A stretch of 64,000 nt of DNA from Ornithobacterium rhinotracheale DSM 15997 (GTDB taxonomy: Bacteria > Bacteroidota > Bacteroidia > Flavobacteriales > Weeksellaceae), in contig NC_018016.1 in assembly GCF_000265465.1 (NCBI RefSeq), forward strand, positions 186,001 to 250,000, read 5' to 3'. Below the pieces are notes generated by a model, which saw only the letters and a program-made list of their open reading frames with translations, had not been told where the DNA came from and did not search any database. This document shows positions 16,863-25,594 of this stretch, in pieces (positions within the stretch are counted from its first letter, which is position 1; every line of letters starts with the position of its first letter). The translations under genes were made by a program, and so were the position numbers.

Positions 16863-19097
16863 ATGAAAAAAATACTTGTAGTTCTCGGCATTTGTTTGGT
16901 TTCTATTAAGCTAAATGCTCAAGAAATTGATGATCAAAATATCTATTTAAAGCAGCTAGAAATTAATGCTAAGGACAATAATGCAGCGATTCAACTGATT
17001 AAGGAAGTGATTTCTAAAAGAAAACAAAACAGCCCAAAGAGTTTGCCAGATTTTAGCTTTAAATCTTATACCAAATTCTCGAATGTGCTGAATTTCTTAA
17101 TTCCAGAAAAAGAGATGGATGAGGAGACCAAAAAAAGTTTCCTGGAGACTAAGGAAAGTATTGATTTCATTTCTGAAAAGGCGGATAGGTATATTTATGA
17201 CAAGCGTTTTGGCAAAAAAATGATTACTGAAACCTACCGAATTGCTGGTCTGCAATCGGAATTGCCAGAAATTGTAGCCATAGAGCCCCTACCTTATGAT
17301 TTGAGCGATAAGACTTTCAATTTCTTTTATTTTAAAACCTTCATAAATCCCGTTTCCAATTACGGAATCAATTATTACAACTACCGCATAAAAGACACCA
17401 TTGAGCTCAATAATCGAAAAACGATTCAAGTAAATTTCAAAAGCAATAAAGAAGCAAAAACACCACTTTATGGTAGCATTTGGGTGGATTTAGCCACAAA
17501 AGGGATTGCAAAATTTGAGGCTGAATACCAAAACGATCGAGATGAAATTTACAATTCTGGCGGAATTCAGCTTATAGGAAACGATGGGAAAATGAGCTAT
17601 GAAATGCAGAGCAATTACAGATTTTATAAAAATGTGTGGATTCCCGTGAATCAGTCTTACCAATCCATTTCTTTAAAAAGAAAAAAAATAAATGGCAAGA
17701 TGAAAGAAATATCCACGAGCACCTTTAGCATGGAAAAAACTTTTAGCGATTTCTCTACCGATAATCATTTTGTGGCTAAAGATTTCAATGGATATTCTCG
17801 CGAAATTGCCCCTAATGCCAGAAAACATTTTGATGAGCGAATTAAAGAATTTCGCCCAAAGGAATTAACGCCTATGGAAATTAAAAGCTATGCTCTAAAC
17901 GATGCCGAGGGTGAAAAAGAACATATTGATTTCTACTTGAAAAAGGCTCGCTTTTTAATCAATGGGCTGAACTTTAACCTTGGAAAAGTTGATTTAGTTT
18001 TGCCCGAGTTTTTTGGGAACAATGAATACGAGGGAATCCGTTTAGGGCTGGGACTACAAACCAACGAGTATTTCAATAGGCGAGTGAGCTTTAATGGGCA
18101 TGTAAATTATGGTTTTAAAGACAAAAAGATTAAATACGGCGTAGGTACCAAATATTTGGCAGTGCCTAAAAACAACGGATTCTTTTCCTTCGACTATATG
18201 GACGATTTGAACGCCGCGGGACGATTCTTCTCGCCACTCAGAACGGGGTTCAATGTTTTTAGAGTAACGGCAATCAACGGGAATAAGCATGATTTCTTTA
18301 ATCAAAAGAAATTCTCCCTAGCATATCAGCAAGATTTCTTTGATAATCTCACCCTGAGACTAGGCACACACCACGCCGAGGAAAAAAATCTATTTAATCC
18401 TAATTTAGAAAATCAAAAATTCAACAATAATTTATTAAGTTTTAATCTAAAATGGTCGCCGTTTAGCCAATATGTAAAAGTGCCCTACGGAACCTTTACG
18501 CTAAAAGATGGCTCGCCGAATATTTATTTAAATGTATTAAAATCCAACAAAGTAGCCAACGGAGATTTCGACTTCACTCGTGTGGAAGGTGCCGTAGAAT
18601 ACCAATTCAACCTGTTCCCTAGAGAAACTTATATCAAAATCAACGCAGGAGCCACTTTGGGCAAAACACCACTCTGGTACAGCTTCAATCATGGCTCCAA
18701 TAACCTTAACGAATCTGTTTTTGATATATTTAACCTAGGCGGAACCGACTCTTTCGAGACCATGCCTGCCGATGCATTTTATAGCACACAATTCATTTCG
18801 CTACTGGGGCGCCAAAAATTATTTAACTTAAACGGCAAAAAAAAATCTGCCCCTACCTATTTGATTGTAAAGACTATGTACGGGAAAATCCAATCAAACG
18901 ACCTATTGTATGCCGATGGCAAAATTGCCCCTAATAAATGGTTTAGCGAAGCAGGTTTAGAATTTAGAAAACTACTGCTCGGCAGTGTGGGAATTGGGGT
19001 GTATTATCGTTTTGGGGCTTACAATGTGGGCAAAATCAAACAGGATTTAAGCATTAAATCCATCATAGATTTACCTTTTGCCAAAATTAAATTCTAA
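16863..19097 (+). CDS. DUF5686-family outer-membrane protein
   Basis: 744 residues from the ATG at 16863, where a clean signal peptide begins (MKKILVVLGICLVSIKLNAQ). The ATT-type extension upstream is rejected. The N-terminal IKEVISKRKQNSPKSLPDFSFKSY stretch is the hallmark of the Bacteroidota DUF5686 family, and the C-terminal about 350 residues are predicted beta-barrel strands ending in Phe, as is usual for outer-membrane barrels. Many family members carry an N-terminal CarboxypepD_reg-like domain; this one does not. The function is unknown, and it probably sits in the outer membrane. It is followed by a 42-bp tandem repeat array rather than a terminator. Confidence 0.85.
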   Translation: MKKILVVLGICLVSIKLNAQEIDDQNIYLKQLEINAKDNNAAIQLIKEVISKRKQNSPKSLPDFSFKSYTKFSNVLNFLIPEKEMDEETKKSFLETKESIDFISEKADRYIYDKRFGKKMITETYRIAGLQSELPEIVAIEPLPYDLSDKTFNFFYFKTFINPVSNYGINYYNYRIKDTIELNNRKTIQVNFKSNKEAKTPLYGSIWVDLATKGIAKFEAEYQNDRDEIYNSGGIQLIGNDGKMSYEMQSNYRFYKNVWIPVNQSYQSISLKRKKINGKMKEISTSTFSMEKTFSDFSTDNHFVAKDFNGYSREIAPNARKHFDERIKEFRPKELTPMEIKSYALNDAEGEKEHIDFYLKKARFLINGLNFNLGKVDLVLPEFFGNNEYEGIRLGLGLQTNEYFNRRVSFNGHVNYGFKDKKIKYGVGTKYLAVPKNNGFFSFDYMDDLNAAGRFFSPLRTGFNVFRVTAINGNKHDFFNQKKFSLAYQQDFFDNLTLRLGTHHAEEKNLFNPNLENQKFNNNLLSFNLKWSPFSQYVKVPYGTFTLKDGSPNIYLNVLKSNKVANGDFDFTRVEGAVEYQFNLFPRETYIKINAGATLGKTPLWYSFNHGSNNLNESVFDIFNLGGTDSFETMPADAFYSTQFISLLGRQKLFNLNGKKKSAPTYLIVKTMYGKIQSNDLLYADGKIAPNKWFSEAGLEFRKLLLGSVGIGVYYRFGAYNVGKIKQDLSIKSIIDLPFAKIKF

Positions 19098-19129
19098 AAA
19101 AACGAAAAAACTTTTAGCCAAAAAACATA

Positions 19130-19355
19130 GGAAAATAAGCATACCTACAAGGTAGAAACACAAACCACACGGGAAAATGAGTATACCTACAAGGCAGATA
19201 CGCAATCCACACAGGGAAATGAGCATACCTACAAGGTAGAAACACAAACCTCACAGGGAAATGAGCATACCTACAAGGTAGAAACACAAACCTCACAGGA
19301 AAATAAGCATACCTACAAGGCAGAAACACAAACCTCACAGGAAAATAAGCATACC
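19130..19355. repeat. 42-bp tandem repeat array, about 5.4 copies
   Basis: Units begin at 19130, 19172, 19214, 19256, 19298 and 19340, with the last truncated after about 16 bases. The period is exactly 42 bp with only a few substitutions per unit. The unit core is GCATACCTACAAGG, with AGAAACACAAACC after it. It occupies most of the 370-bp gap between the DUF5686 gene and the amidohydrolase gene. Because 42 is a multiple of three, both strands stay open through it, but the plus frame begins directly after a TAG and has no start, and the minus frame encodes an implausible peptide. I therefore treat it as a non-coding minisatellite. Confidence 0.9.
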
Positions 19356-19433
19356 ACACTGGTTTAATGATAAAAAATTAGAGTTATAAACATAGTATTA
19401 AAAACTTTTTTTGTTGATTGGTTCAAAAAAACA

Positions 19434-19441
19434 TACATTTG
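19434..19441 (+). promoter_or_regulatory. Promoter core of the amidohydrolase gene
   Basis: TACATTTG matches TAnnTTTG. TTTG at 19410 and TTG at 19414 give a -33 element 20-24 bp upstream. It lies downstream of the first possible start, supporting the ATG at 19468. Confidence 0.65.
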
Positions 19442-19467
19442 AAAAATTTATAACAAAAATCATCTCA

Positions 19468-20448
19468 ATGAGTACACTACAACACTTCGACCCGAAAGAT
19501 GCAGTTATTGAAAAAATCAAAGAAAAAGGCGGCTGGGTAAACTGCCACGCACACCTAGACAGAGCTTACTCGCTGCAAAAAGACACTTTCTCATTCACCA
19601 ATTCTTACTTAAAAGAAAAATGGCACTTGGTAGATGAGATGAAAAAAAATTCTACCGTAGACATTATTTATGATAGAATGGCGCGTGCCATCGAGTATTT
19701 CTTGGAACAAGGCGCACAAGCCGTAGGTTCTTTTATCGATGTAGATGAGGTAATGCAAGACCGAAGCATCAAGGCAGCGCAGAGAATCATGGATAAATAT
19801 GGAAAAGATATCGAGATTCGCTGGGCAAACCAAGTGTTGAAAGGAGTAATTGATCCAAAAGCAAGAGAATGGTTCGACCTTTCGTCTGACTTCGTAGACA
19901 TCATCGGGGGGCTACCTGCCAAAGATTTTGGTAGAGAAGAAGAGCACCTTGACATCCTTATGGAAACTGCCAAAGCTAAAAACAAATTAGTACATGTGCA
20001 TGTGGATCAATTCAACACAGACGAGGAAACTGAAACCGAGCTTTTAGCTAGAAAAACTATCGAACACGGATTACAAGGTAAAGTAACCGCAGTGCACTCA
20101 ATCTCAGTAGCTGCACACCCTAAAAAATACCGTTACGAATTATATGATTTAATCAACGAAGCACAAATGCATGTTATCTCATGCCCTACTGCGTGGATCG
20201 ACCACAACCGTACAGAGCGTTTGGCTCCAAGCCACAACTCCGTAACGCCAGTAGATGAAATGATTCCGCACGGAATTAATGTTGCCTTCGGGACAGATAA
20301 CATCAACGATATCTATAAGCCGTTCTCTGATGGAAACTTGTGGACAGAACTTCGCGTAATGCTTGAATCTTGCCACTACTATGATGTAGAAAAACTTTCG
20401 GACATCGCAACCATCAATGGTCTAAAATGTTTAGGTATCGAGAAGTAA
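19468..20448 (+). CDS. CodA-like amidohydrolase (cytosine-deaminase subgroup)
   Basis: 326 residues from the ATG at 19468; the promoter at 19434-19441 rules out a longer form. Metal-ligand positions of the amidohydrolase superfamily are all present: HAHLD (His27, His29), HVHVD (His176/178), VHS (His210) and GTDN (Asp277). Spacing and the HxD...AVHS...GTDN order are most like cytosine deaminase and its relatives rather than dihydroorotase or urease types. It is probably a cytoplasmic deaminase or hydrolase of a cyclic amide or nitrogen heterocycle. No cytosine permease or other catabolic gene sits next to it, so the substrate is open. Confidence 0.8.
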   Translation: MSTLQHFDPKDAVIEKIKEKGGWVNCHAHLDRAYSLQKDTFSFTNSYLKEKWHLVDEMKKNSTVDIIYDRMARAIEYFLEQGAQAVGSFIDVDEVMQDRSIKAAQRIMDKYGKDIEIRWANQVLKGVIDPKAREWFDLSSDFVDIIGGLPAKDFGREEEHLDILMETAKAKNKLVHVHVDQFNTDEETETELLARKTIEHGLQGKVTAVHSISVAAHPKKYRYELYDLINEAQMHVISCPTAWIDHNRTERLAPSHNSVTPVDEMIPHGINVAFGTDNINDIYKPFSDGNLWTELRVMLESCHYYDVEKLSDIATINGLKCLGIEK

Positions 20449-20469
20449 TTTTTTTAAGTAAAAATCTAA

Positions 20470-20500
20470 AAAATATCCCTTTTTCTAAGGGATATTTTTT
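20470..20500 (+). terminator. Terminator of the amidohydrolase gene
   Basis: AAATATCCCTT and AAGGGATATTT form an 11-bp stem around a 5-base loop, followed by T6. Confidence 0.85.
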
Positions 20501-20520
20501 ATTTAAAAGAACCAAATAAA

Positions 20521-21345
20521 ATGCGTTTTATCAAATACTTTACTCTCCTTATTTCTTTGAATTTATTTGCACAGAAAATTCAAATTTTCGATGATTTCAC
20601 GCAAACACCAATTCCATATGTTACTATTGAAACTAAGACCAATAAATATTTATCTGATTCTTTAGGAAAGTTTGTTTTTGAAAAAAATCAACCAAAAGAC
20701 TTTAAACTATATAAGGAGAATTATCAAGAAAAAAATATTACGGCTAACGAGTTCAATGATAAAATCTTTTTACAGCCCAAAAGTATTCAAATTAAAAGTT
20801 TAAATCTAAATTTTAAAAACAAAAATGAATTTGGTAATAAAAAAGGAAAAGGTTCTGTTCCCTTAAACAATCAAATGGATTTCACAATTCTTGTGGAAAA
20901 TCCAAAAAAGCAAAAATGTAAAATCCTTTCCCTAAATTTTAGCGTAAAATCTACGGATTCTATCTCCAAGAATCAATTTTTGGAAATTTCTTTTTTTGAA
21001 AATAAAAATAATAAGCCTTACGAAAAGATAGAAACTTCTCAACAAGTTTTAGTTCCGATAGAAAAACGCCACAAAAACTATAAAATAAATCTTGCAAAAG
21101 AAAATTTACTTTTTCCAGAAAGCGGTATTTTCACGAAGTTATCACTTTTCAGCAATATTGGCGAGGAGAACAATCAAGTAGGGCGAATTTCCCTAAACAC
21201 CTTACCTAAATCTGGCAAAGCACTTGCCTATATTCGTAAAAAAACTCACACAAGTTGGGATAATATAGTGCCTCTTTTGGACTCGGGATCGTCTCCTTTG
21301 CCCACAATTCCAGCCATTAGTTTTGATTGTATTTGCGCTGAATAA
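20521..21345 (+). CDS. Secreted protein with CarboxypepD_reg-like N-terminus, unknown function
   Basis: 274 residues. The signal peptide ends near LNLFAQ (about 18). Residues about 19-80 resemble the beta-sandwich carboxypeptidase regulatory-like domain of Bacteroidota (IFDDFTQTPIPYVTIE, SDSLGKFVF). The remainder is Lys/Asn-rich with alternating hydrophobic residues and no family I recognise. It ends in a short Cys pair (FDCICAE). AT-rich composition and heavy Lys/Asn use suggest a fast-evolving or acquired gene, although the promoters around it are normal. A strong terminator precedes it, so it is probably monocistronic. Confidence 0.7.
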   Translation: MRFIKYFTLLISLNLFAQKIQIFDDFTQTPIPYVTIETKTNKYLSDSLGKFVFEKNQPKDFKLYKENYQEKNITANEFNDKIFLQPKSIQIKSLNLNFKNKNEFGNKKGKGSVPLNNQMDFTILVENPKKQKCKILSLNFSVKSTDSISKNQFLEISFFENKNNKPYEKIETSQQVLVPIEKRHKNYKINLAKENLLFPESGIFTKLSLFSNIGEENNQVGRISLNTLPKSGKALAYIRKKTHTSWDNIVPLLDSGSSPLPTIPAISFDCICAE

Positions 21346-21375
21346 AATTCACTTTACAATCTGTCAAATATTTAG

Positions 21376-21383
21376 TAAATTTG
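21376..21383 (+). promoter_or_regulatory. Promoter core of kdsA-hemN
   Basis: TAAATTTG matches TAnnTTTG, with TTTAC at 21353 as a weak -33 element. It lies 27 bases before the GTG start. Confidence 0.6.
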
Positions 21384-21410
21384 CGGTTTAATCTTGTAAT
21401 TTAAACCCAA

Positions 21411-22223
21411 GTGATACAAAATTTGCCCAAAATACAATTTACCGATTCTGGTAATTTCTTTTTAATCGCAGGACCTTGCGCCATAGAAAACGAGGAAACT
21501 CCTTTTGCCATTGCAGAAGAATTAGTAAAAATCACTAATGATTTAAAAATTCCTTTCGTGTTTAAAGGTTCGTTCCGAAAAGCTAACCGTTCGCGTATCG
21601 ATAGCTTTACGGGAATTGGAGACGAAAAAGCCTTAAAAATCATTCAGAAAATAGGCGAAACTTTTAATGTGCCTACTACAACAGACATTCACGAAAGTAG
21701 CGATGCCGCACTTGCTGCCAAATATGTAGATGTGTTGCAAATCCCCGCATTTTTGGTGCGCCAAACTGATTTAGTCGTAGCGGCTGCCAAAACGGGAAAA
21801 GCGGTAACTTTGAAAAAAGGACAATTTCTTTCGCCAGAAAGTATGCAATTTCCCGTGCAAAAAGTAACCGACAGCGGAAACCAAAATGTCGCCATCATTG
21901 AACGAGGTACTACTTTTGGCTACCAAGATTTGGTAGTAGATTTCAGGGGAATTCCTGTAATGCAGCAATATGCTCCTGTGATTTTGGACATCACACATTC
22001 ACTTCAACAACCAAATCAATCAAACGGCGTAACGGGCGGAAAACCAGCACTTATAGAAACCATAGCTAAAGCTGGAATCGCCACAGGCGTAGACGGAATT
22101 TTCATCGAGACACACCCGAATCCAAGCCAAGCCAAAAGCGACGGTGCTAATATGCTACCGCTTAATCAAATGCGCGATTTGCTTGAAAAATTAATTAAAA
22201 TCAGAGCGGCTATAAACTCATAA
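21411..22223 (+). CDS. kdsA: 3-deoxy-8-phosphooctulonate (KDO-8-P) synthase
   Basis: 270 residues starting at a GTG. An in-frame TAA lies two codons upstream at 21402-21404 and no ATG occurs until about residue 145, so the GTG start is forced. Family landmarks are FLIAGPCAIE (17-26), FKGSFRKANRS (about 51), TDIHESSDAA (about 92), the IQ/LQIPAFLVRQTDLV segment and GVDGIFIETHPNP near the end. It condenses phosphoenolpyruvate with arabinose 5-phosphate in lipopolysaccharide core synthesis. hemN follows after one base, so the two are cotranscribed and probably coupled. Confidence 0.96.
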   Translation: MIQNLPKIQFTDSGNFFLIAGPCAIENEETPFAIAEELVKITNDLKIPFVFKGSFRKANRSRIDSFTGIGDEKALKIIQKIGETFNVPTTTDIHESSDAALAAKYVDVLQIPAFLVRQTDLVVAAAKTGKAVTLKKGQFLSPESMQFPVQKVTDSGNQNVAIIERGTTFGYQDLVVDFRGIPVMQQYAPVILDITHSLQQPNQSNGVTGGKPALIETIAKAGIATGVDGIFIETHPNPSQAKSDGANMLPLNQMRDLLEKLIKIRAAINS

Positions 22224-22224
22224 A

Positions 22225-23586
22225 ATGAACAAAGAATTAATTCAAAAATATAATATTCCTGGTCCACGATACACCAGCTACCCCACTGTTCCCTACTGGG
22301 ACAACGAGCATTTTTCGGTATCGGACTGGGAAGAAACACTTAAAAAATCATTTAAAGAATCTAATCAAAAAGAGGGAATTTCGCTGTATTTGCACTTACC
22401 ATTTTGCGAAAGTCTGTGTACTTTTTGTGCTTGCCACAAGCATATTACCAAACGCCACCAAGAGGTGGAAATGCCTTATATCCAAACGGTTTTAAAAGAA
22501 TGGAACTTATACTTAAATCTTTTAGACGAAAAACCAATCATCAAGGAATTGCATTTAGGGGGCGGTACCCCAACTTTCTTTTCGCCTGAAAATTTAAAAT
22601 TCTTATTAGAAAGTATTTTCAGCAAAGCGGAAATTGCCGAAAATCCTGAATTTAGCATCGAAGGGCACCCCAACAATACAACTTATGAGCATATGAAAAT
22701 GTTGTATGATTTAGGATTTCGCCGTATCAGTTTTGGTGTGCAAGATTATGATTTAAAAGTGCAAGAAGCCATTCACCGCATTCAGCCGTTTGAAAATGTA
22801 AAACGAGTTACCGAGCAAGCCAGAGAAATTGGTTATGAGAGCATTAGCCACGATTTAGTATTTGGATTGCCGTTCCACACTTTAGACAAAATGAAATACA
22901 CCATTGCTAAAACCAAGGAGCTCAATCCAGACAGAATTGCGTTTTATAGCTATGCACATGTGCCGTGGATCAAAGGCGTAGGGCAGCGTGGTTTTGATGA
23001 AAAAGATTTGCCCTCTCCTGCCGAAAAACGAGAATTGTACGAAGTGGGAAAAGAAATTTTTGAACAAATGGGCTACGAGGAAATCGGAATGGATCATTTT
23101 TCATTAAAGACCGATAAGCTTTATTTAGCTTCAAAAAACGGAACGCTACATCGCAACTTCATGGGCTACAGTTCGTCTAAAACACAGGTAATGATTGGGC
23201 TGGGAATGTCCTCTATTTCAGATAGCTGGTATAGTTTTGCACAAAATAACAAATCCCTGAAAGAATACACCGAATTGGTAGAAAACGGAATTATTCCCGT
23301 AACCAAAGGGCATATCCTTAGCCGAGAGGATTTAACCATGCGTCGCCATATTCTAAATTTAATGTGTAATTTAAAAACCAATTTTAAAGAACTACCGATT
23401 GAGAATTTAGACGACATTAAAACACGATTGGCAGAAATGGAACGCGATGGATTGATTGAATTTACCGATGATGAACTAATCGTTACCGAAGCAGGACGAA
23501 TCTTTATTCGCAACATTTGTATGGCATTTGATTTAAGAATGCTGCGAAATAAGCCCGAAACTCGAATTTTTTCGATGACAATTTAA
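22225..23586 (+). CDS. hemN: Oxygen-independent coproporphyrinogen III oxidase
   Basis: 453 residues. The radical-SAM cluster motif CxxxCxxC is Cys61, Cys65, Cys68 followed by AC. PGPRYTSYPTVPYW near the N-terminus, GGGTPTF, and ISFGVQDYDLKVQEAIHRIQP are HemN hallmarks that separate it from HemW. It oxidatively decarboxylates coproporphyrinogen III to protoporphyrinogen IX without oxygen. It lies one base after kdsA. The window also has HemJ, the next step in heme synthesis, 7 kb away. Confidence 0.96.
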   Translation: MNKELIQKYNIPGPRYTSYPTVPYWDNEHFSVSDWEETLKKSFKESNQKEGISLYLHLPFCESLCTFCACHKHITKRHQEVEMPYIQTVLKEWNLYLNLLDEKPIIKELHLGGGTPTFFSPENLKFLLESIFSKAEIAENPEFSIEGHPNNTTYEHMKMLYDLGFRRISFGVQDYDLKVQEAIHRIQPFENVKRVTEQAREIGYESISHDLVFGLPFHTLDKMKYTIAKTKELNPDRIAFYSYAHVPWIKGVGQRGFDEKDLPSPAEKRELYEVGKEIFEQMGYEEIGMDHFSLKTDKLYLASKNGTLHRNFMGYSSSKTQVMIGLGMSSISDSWYSFAQNNKSLKEYTELVENGIIPVTKGHILSREDLTMRRHILNLMCNLKTNFKELPIENLDDIKTRLAEMERDGLIEFTDDELIVTEAGRIFIRNICMAFDLRMLRNKPETRIFSMTI

Positions 23587-23658
23587 TTTTTTAGCCAAAA
23601 TACTTAGTGTAATTTAAATACATTTAATAACTTTACCCCTTTAATTTTTACTTGAAAA

Positions 23659-24204
23659 ATGGAAAAATCGATTACTATTCTTGATAAAACTTTTGTTCCT
23701 TTTCTCTCTGACGAGGAAATTCAAAATGCCATTGAAAATGTGGCACAAGACATTTACAAAAAATTTAAAGATGAAACACCGCTTTTCGTAGGAGTTTTAA
23801 ACGGAGTAGTAATGTTCTTTAGCGATATGCTTAAGCACTATCCTGGCGATTGCGAAATCTCATTTATCCAAATGAAATCTTACCAAGGCACCTCTTCCAC
23901 AGGACAAGTAAAAAGATTGATGGAAGTGCCAGATGAGCTGGTAAAAGATCGCCATATCATCATCATGGAAGACATCGTAGACACAGGCAATACCCTAGAG
24001 GCTCTCTACGACATGATGCAATCAAAACCTATTGCAAGTGTGAGCATTGCAACTTTGCTTTTCAAACCAAATGCTTACAAAAAAGACTTAAAAATCGATT
24101 ATATCGGGCTTAGCATTCCAGACAAATTTGTAGTGGGATACGGCTTAGATTACGATGGATTAGGACGAAATATTCCAGAAATTTATCAATTAAAAGAAAA
24201 TTAA
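23659..24204 (+). CDS. hpt: Hypoxanthine phosphoribosyltransferase
   Basis: 181 residues. The PRPP-binding loop IIIMEDIVDTGNTL is at about 110-123, preceded by the flexible loop MKSYQGTSSTG and followed by DYIGLSIPDKFVVGYGLDYDG, the purine-binding C-terminus of HPRT. It salvages hypoxanthine (and probably guanine) with PRPP. It is 9 bases before adk, so the two nucleotide-metabolism genes form an operon. Confidence 0.95.
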   Translation: MEKSITILDKTFVPFLSDEEIQNAIENVAQDIYKKFKDETPLFVGVLNGVVMFFSDMLKHYPGDCEISFIQMKSYQGTSSTGQVKRLMEVPDELVKDRHIIIMEDIVDTGNTLEALYDMMQSKPIASVSIATLLFKPNAYKKDLKIDYIGLSIPDKFVVGYGLDYDGLGRNIPEIYQLKEN

Positions 24205-24213
24205 TCTTATATC

Positions 24214-24792
24214 ATGAAAAACATAGTACTTTTTGGACCTCCGGGCAGTGGAAAAGGAACTCAAGCACAACTTTTAATCGACAAGTACAATTGGGTACAG
24301 CTTTCGACTGGAGACATGTTTAGACACCACATCAAAAACGAAACTGAATTGGGGCTACTTGCCAAGTCTTACATGGACAAAGGAAATTTGGTGCCAGATG
24401 AAGTAACAATCAACATGCTTAAAGAAGAATTAAGCAAGCACAAAGATGCAGAAGGAATTATTTTTGACGGGTTCCCACGCACTACGCCACAAGCCGAGGC
24501 TTTAGATGAGATTGTAAAAGAAGTTTTGGGCGAAGAAATCGACGCTACTTTAGCTCTTGCGGTGGAAGATGAAACCCTAGTACAAAGAATCCTTGAAAGA
24601 GGAAAAACAAGCGGAAGAAGCGATGATGCAAGCGAAGAAATCATTCGCAACCGAATCAAAGAATATTATAACAAAACCAATCCTGTTGCCGAGCACTACA
24701 AAGGACAAAACAAATGGAACGAAGTAAACGGCGAAGGAAGTTTAGAAGAAATTACAGCAAGATTGATTGAAAAAATTAATCAATTAGACTAA
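24214..24792 (+). CDS. adk: Adenylate kinase
   Basis: 192 residues. P-loop GPPGSGKGTQ is at 7-16, STGDMFR at about 31, and FDGFPRTTPQAEAL at about 85. The LID is the short form (RGKTSGRSDDASEE) without zinc Cys residues. It interconverts 2 ADP with ATP and AMP. A long hairpin terminator follows. Confidence 0.97.
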   Translation: MKNIVLFGPPGSGKGTQAQLLIDKYNWVQLSTGDMFRHHIKNETELGLLAKSYMDKGNLVPDEVTINMLKEELSKHKDAEGIIFDGFPRTTPQAEALDEIVKEVLGEEIDATLALAVEDETLVQRILERGKTSGRSDDASEEIIRNRIKEYYNKTNPVAEHYKGQNKWNEVNGEGSLEEITARLIEKINQLD

Positions 24793-24805
24793 TTTAATAA
24801 TTTAT

Positions 24806-24865
24806 AGACTTGAATAAATCCTTGTAAAAAATTACATTTACGGGGATTTTTTCAAGTCTTTTTTA
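24806..24865 (+). terminator. Terminator of hpt-adk
   Basis: AGACTTGAA pairs with TTCAAGTCT, AAATCC with GGGATTT inside it, and T6 follows. It lies just before the rsmG start, whose promoter must be within or after it. Confidence 0.7.
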
Positions 24866-24869
24866 TCTT

Positions 24870-25508
24870 ATGGAATATCACTTAATCGAAAAATATTTTC
24901 CTGCACTCAGCGAAACGCAAAAAAAACAATTTGAGCAATTAGGCACGCTCTACCCCGAATGGAACGAGAAAATCAATGTAATTTCTCGCAAAGACATCGA
25001 GGAATTGTACACACGCCATGTTTTGCACTCGCTTGCCATTGCCAAAGTGTACCAGTTTTTGCCCAATCAAAAAGTGCTTGATGTGGGCACAGGTGGTGGA
25101 TTCCCTGGGATACCTTTAGCCATTTTATTTCCAGAAACGCAGTTTCATTTAGTGGATTCCATTGGAAAAAAAATCCTCGTGGTTCAAAATATTGCCGAAG
25201 CACTTGGGCTAAAAAATGTTGTCGCTGAACAAAAACGAGTAGAAAAAATCAAAGATAAATACCATTTTATAGTAAGCCGTGCAGTAACTCAAATGCCGAG
25301 ATTCATGGCTTGGATTAAAGGTAAATTCTTAACCCAAGAATTTGAAAATCAAAAATTAAAAAATGGTATTTTGTATTTAAAAGGTGGTGATTTAAGCGAA
25401 GAATTAAAAGACTACCCTAAAGCTAAAATATACAATATTAGCGATTTTTACACCGAAGATTTTTTTGATACCAAAAAGGTGGTTTATTTAGCCATGAACA
25501 CAAAATAA
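24870..25508 (+). CDS. rsmG: 16S rRNA (guanine527-N7)-methyltransferase
   Basis: 212 residues. N-terminal helices with WNEKINVISRKDIEELYTRHVLHSLAI are typical of RsmG/GidB. The SAM-binding motif VLDVGTGGGFPGIPLAI is at about 68-84, and VSRAVTQMPRFMAWIK supplies the conserved Arg. It methylates G527 of 16S rRNA. It stands alone behind the adk terminator, and no gidA/mnmG neighbour is present. Confidence 0.95.
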   Translation: MEYHLIEKYFPALSETQKKQFEQLGTLYPEWNEKINVISRKDIEELYTRHVLHSLAIAKVYQFLPNQKVLDVGTGGGFPGIPLAILFPETQFHLVDSIGKKILVVQNIAEALGLKNVVAEQKRVEKIKDKYHFIVSRAVTQMPRFMAWIKGKFLTQEFENQKLKNGILYLKGGDLSEELKDYPKAKIYNISDFYTEDFFDTKKVVYLAMNTK

Positions 25509-25594
25509 TTTCGACAAAAACTAACAATTTTCATAGGTAAAGTTTCAAAATTTATTTTTAACTTAGTAAAGTTAATCTTAAAAATAAATATTTT

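Noticed and set aside
19114-19359. Minus-strand open frame of 81 codons made of YFPVRFVFLPCR-type repeats
   Set aside because: It is the mirror reading of the 42-bp tandem repeat, open only because 42 is a multiple of three. The peptide has an implausible Cys/Phe/Pro-rich composition and no homology I can recognise.
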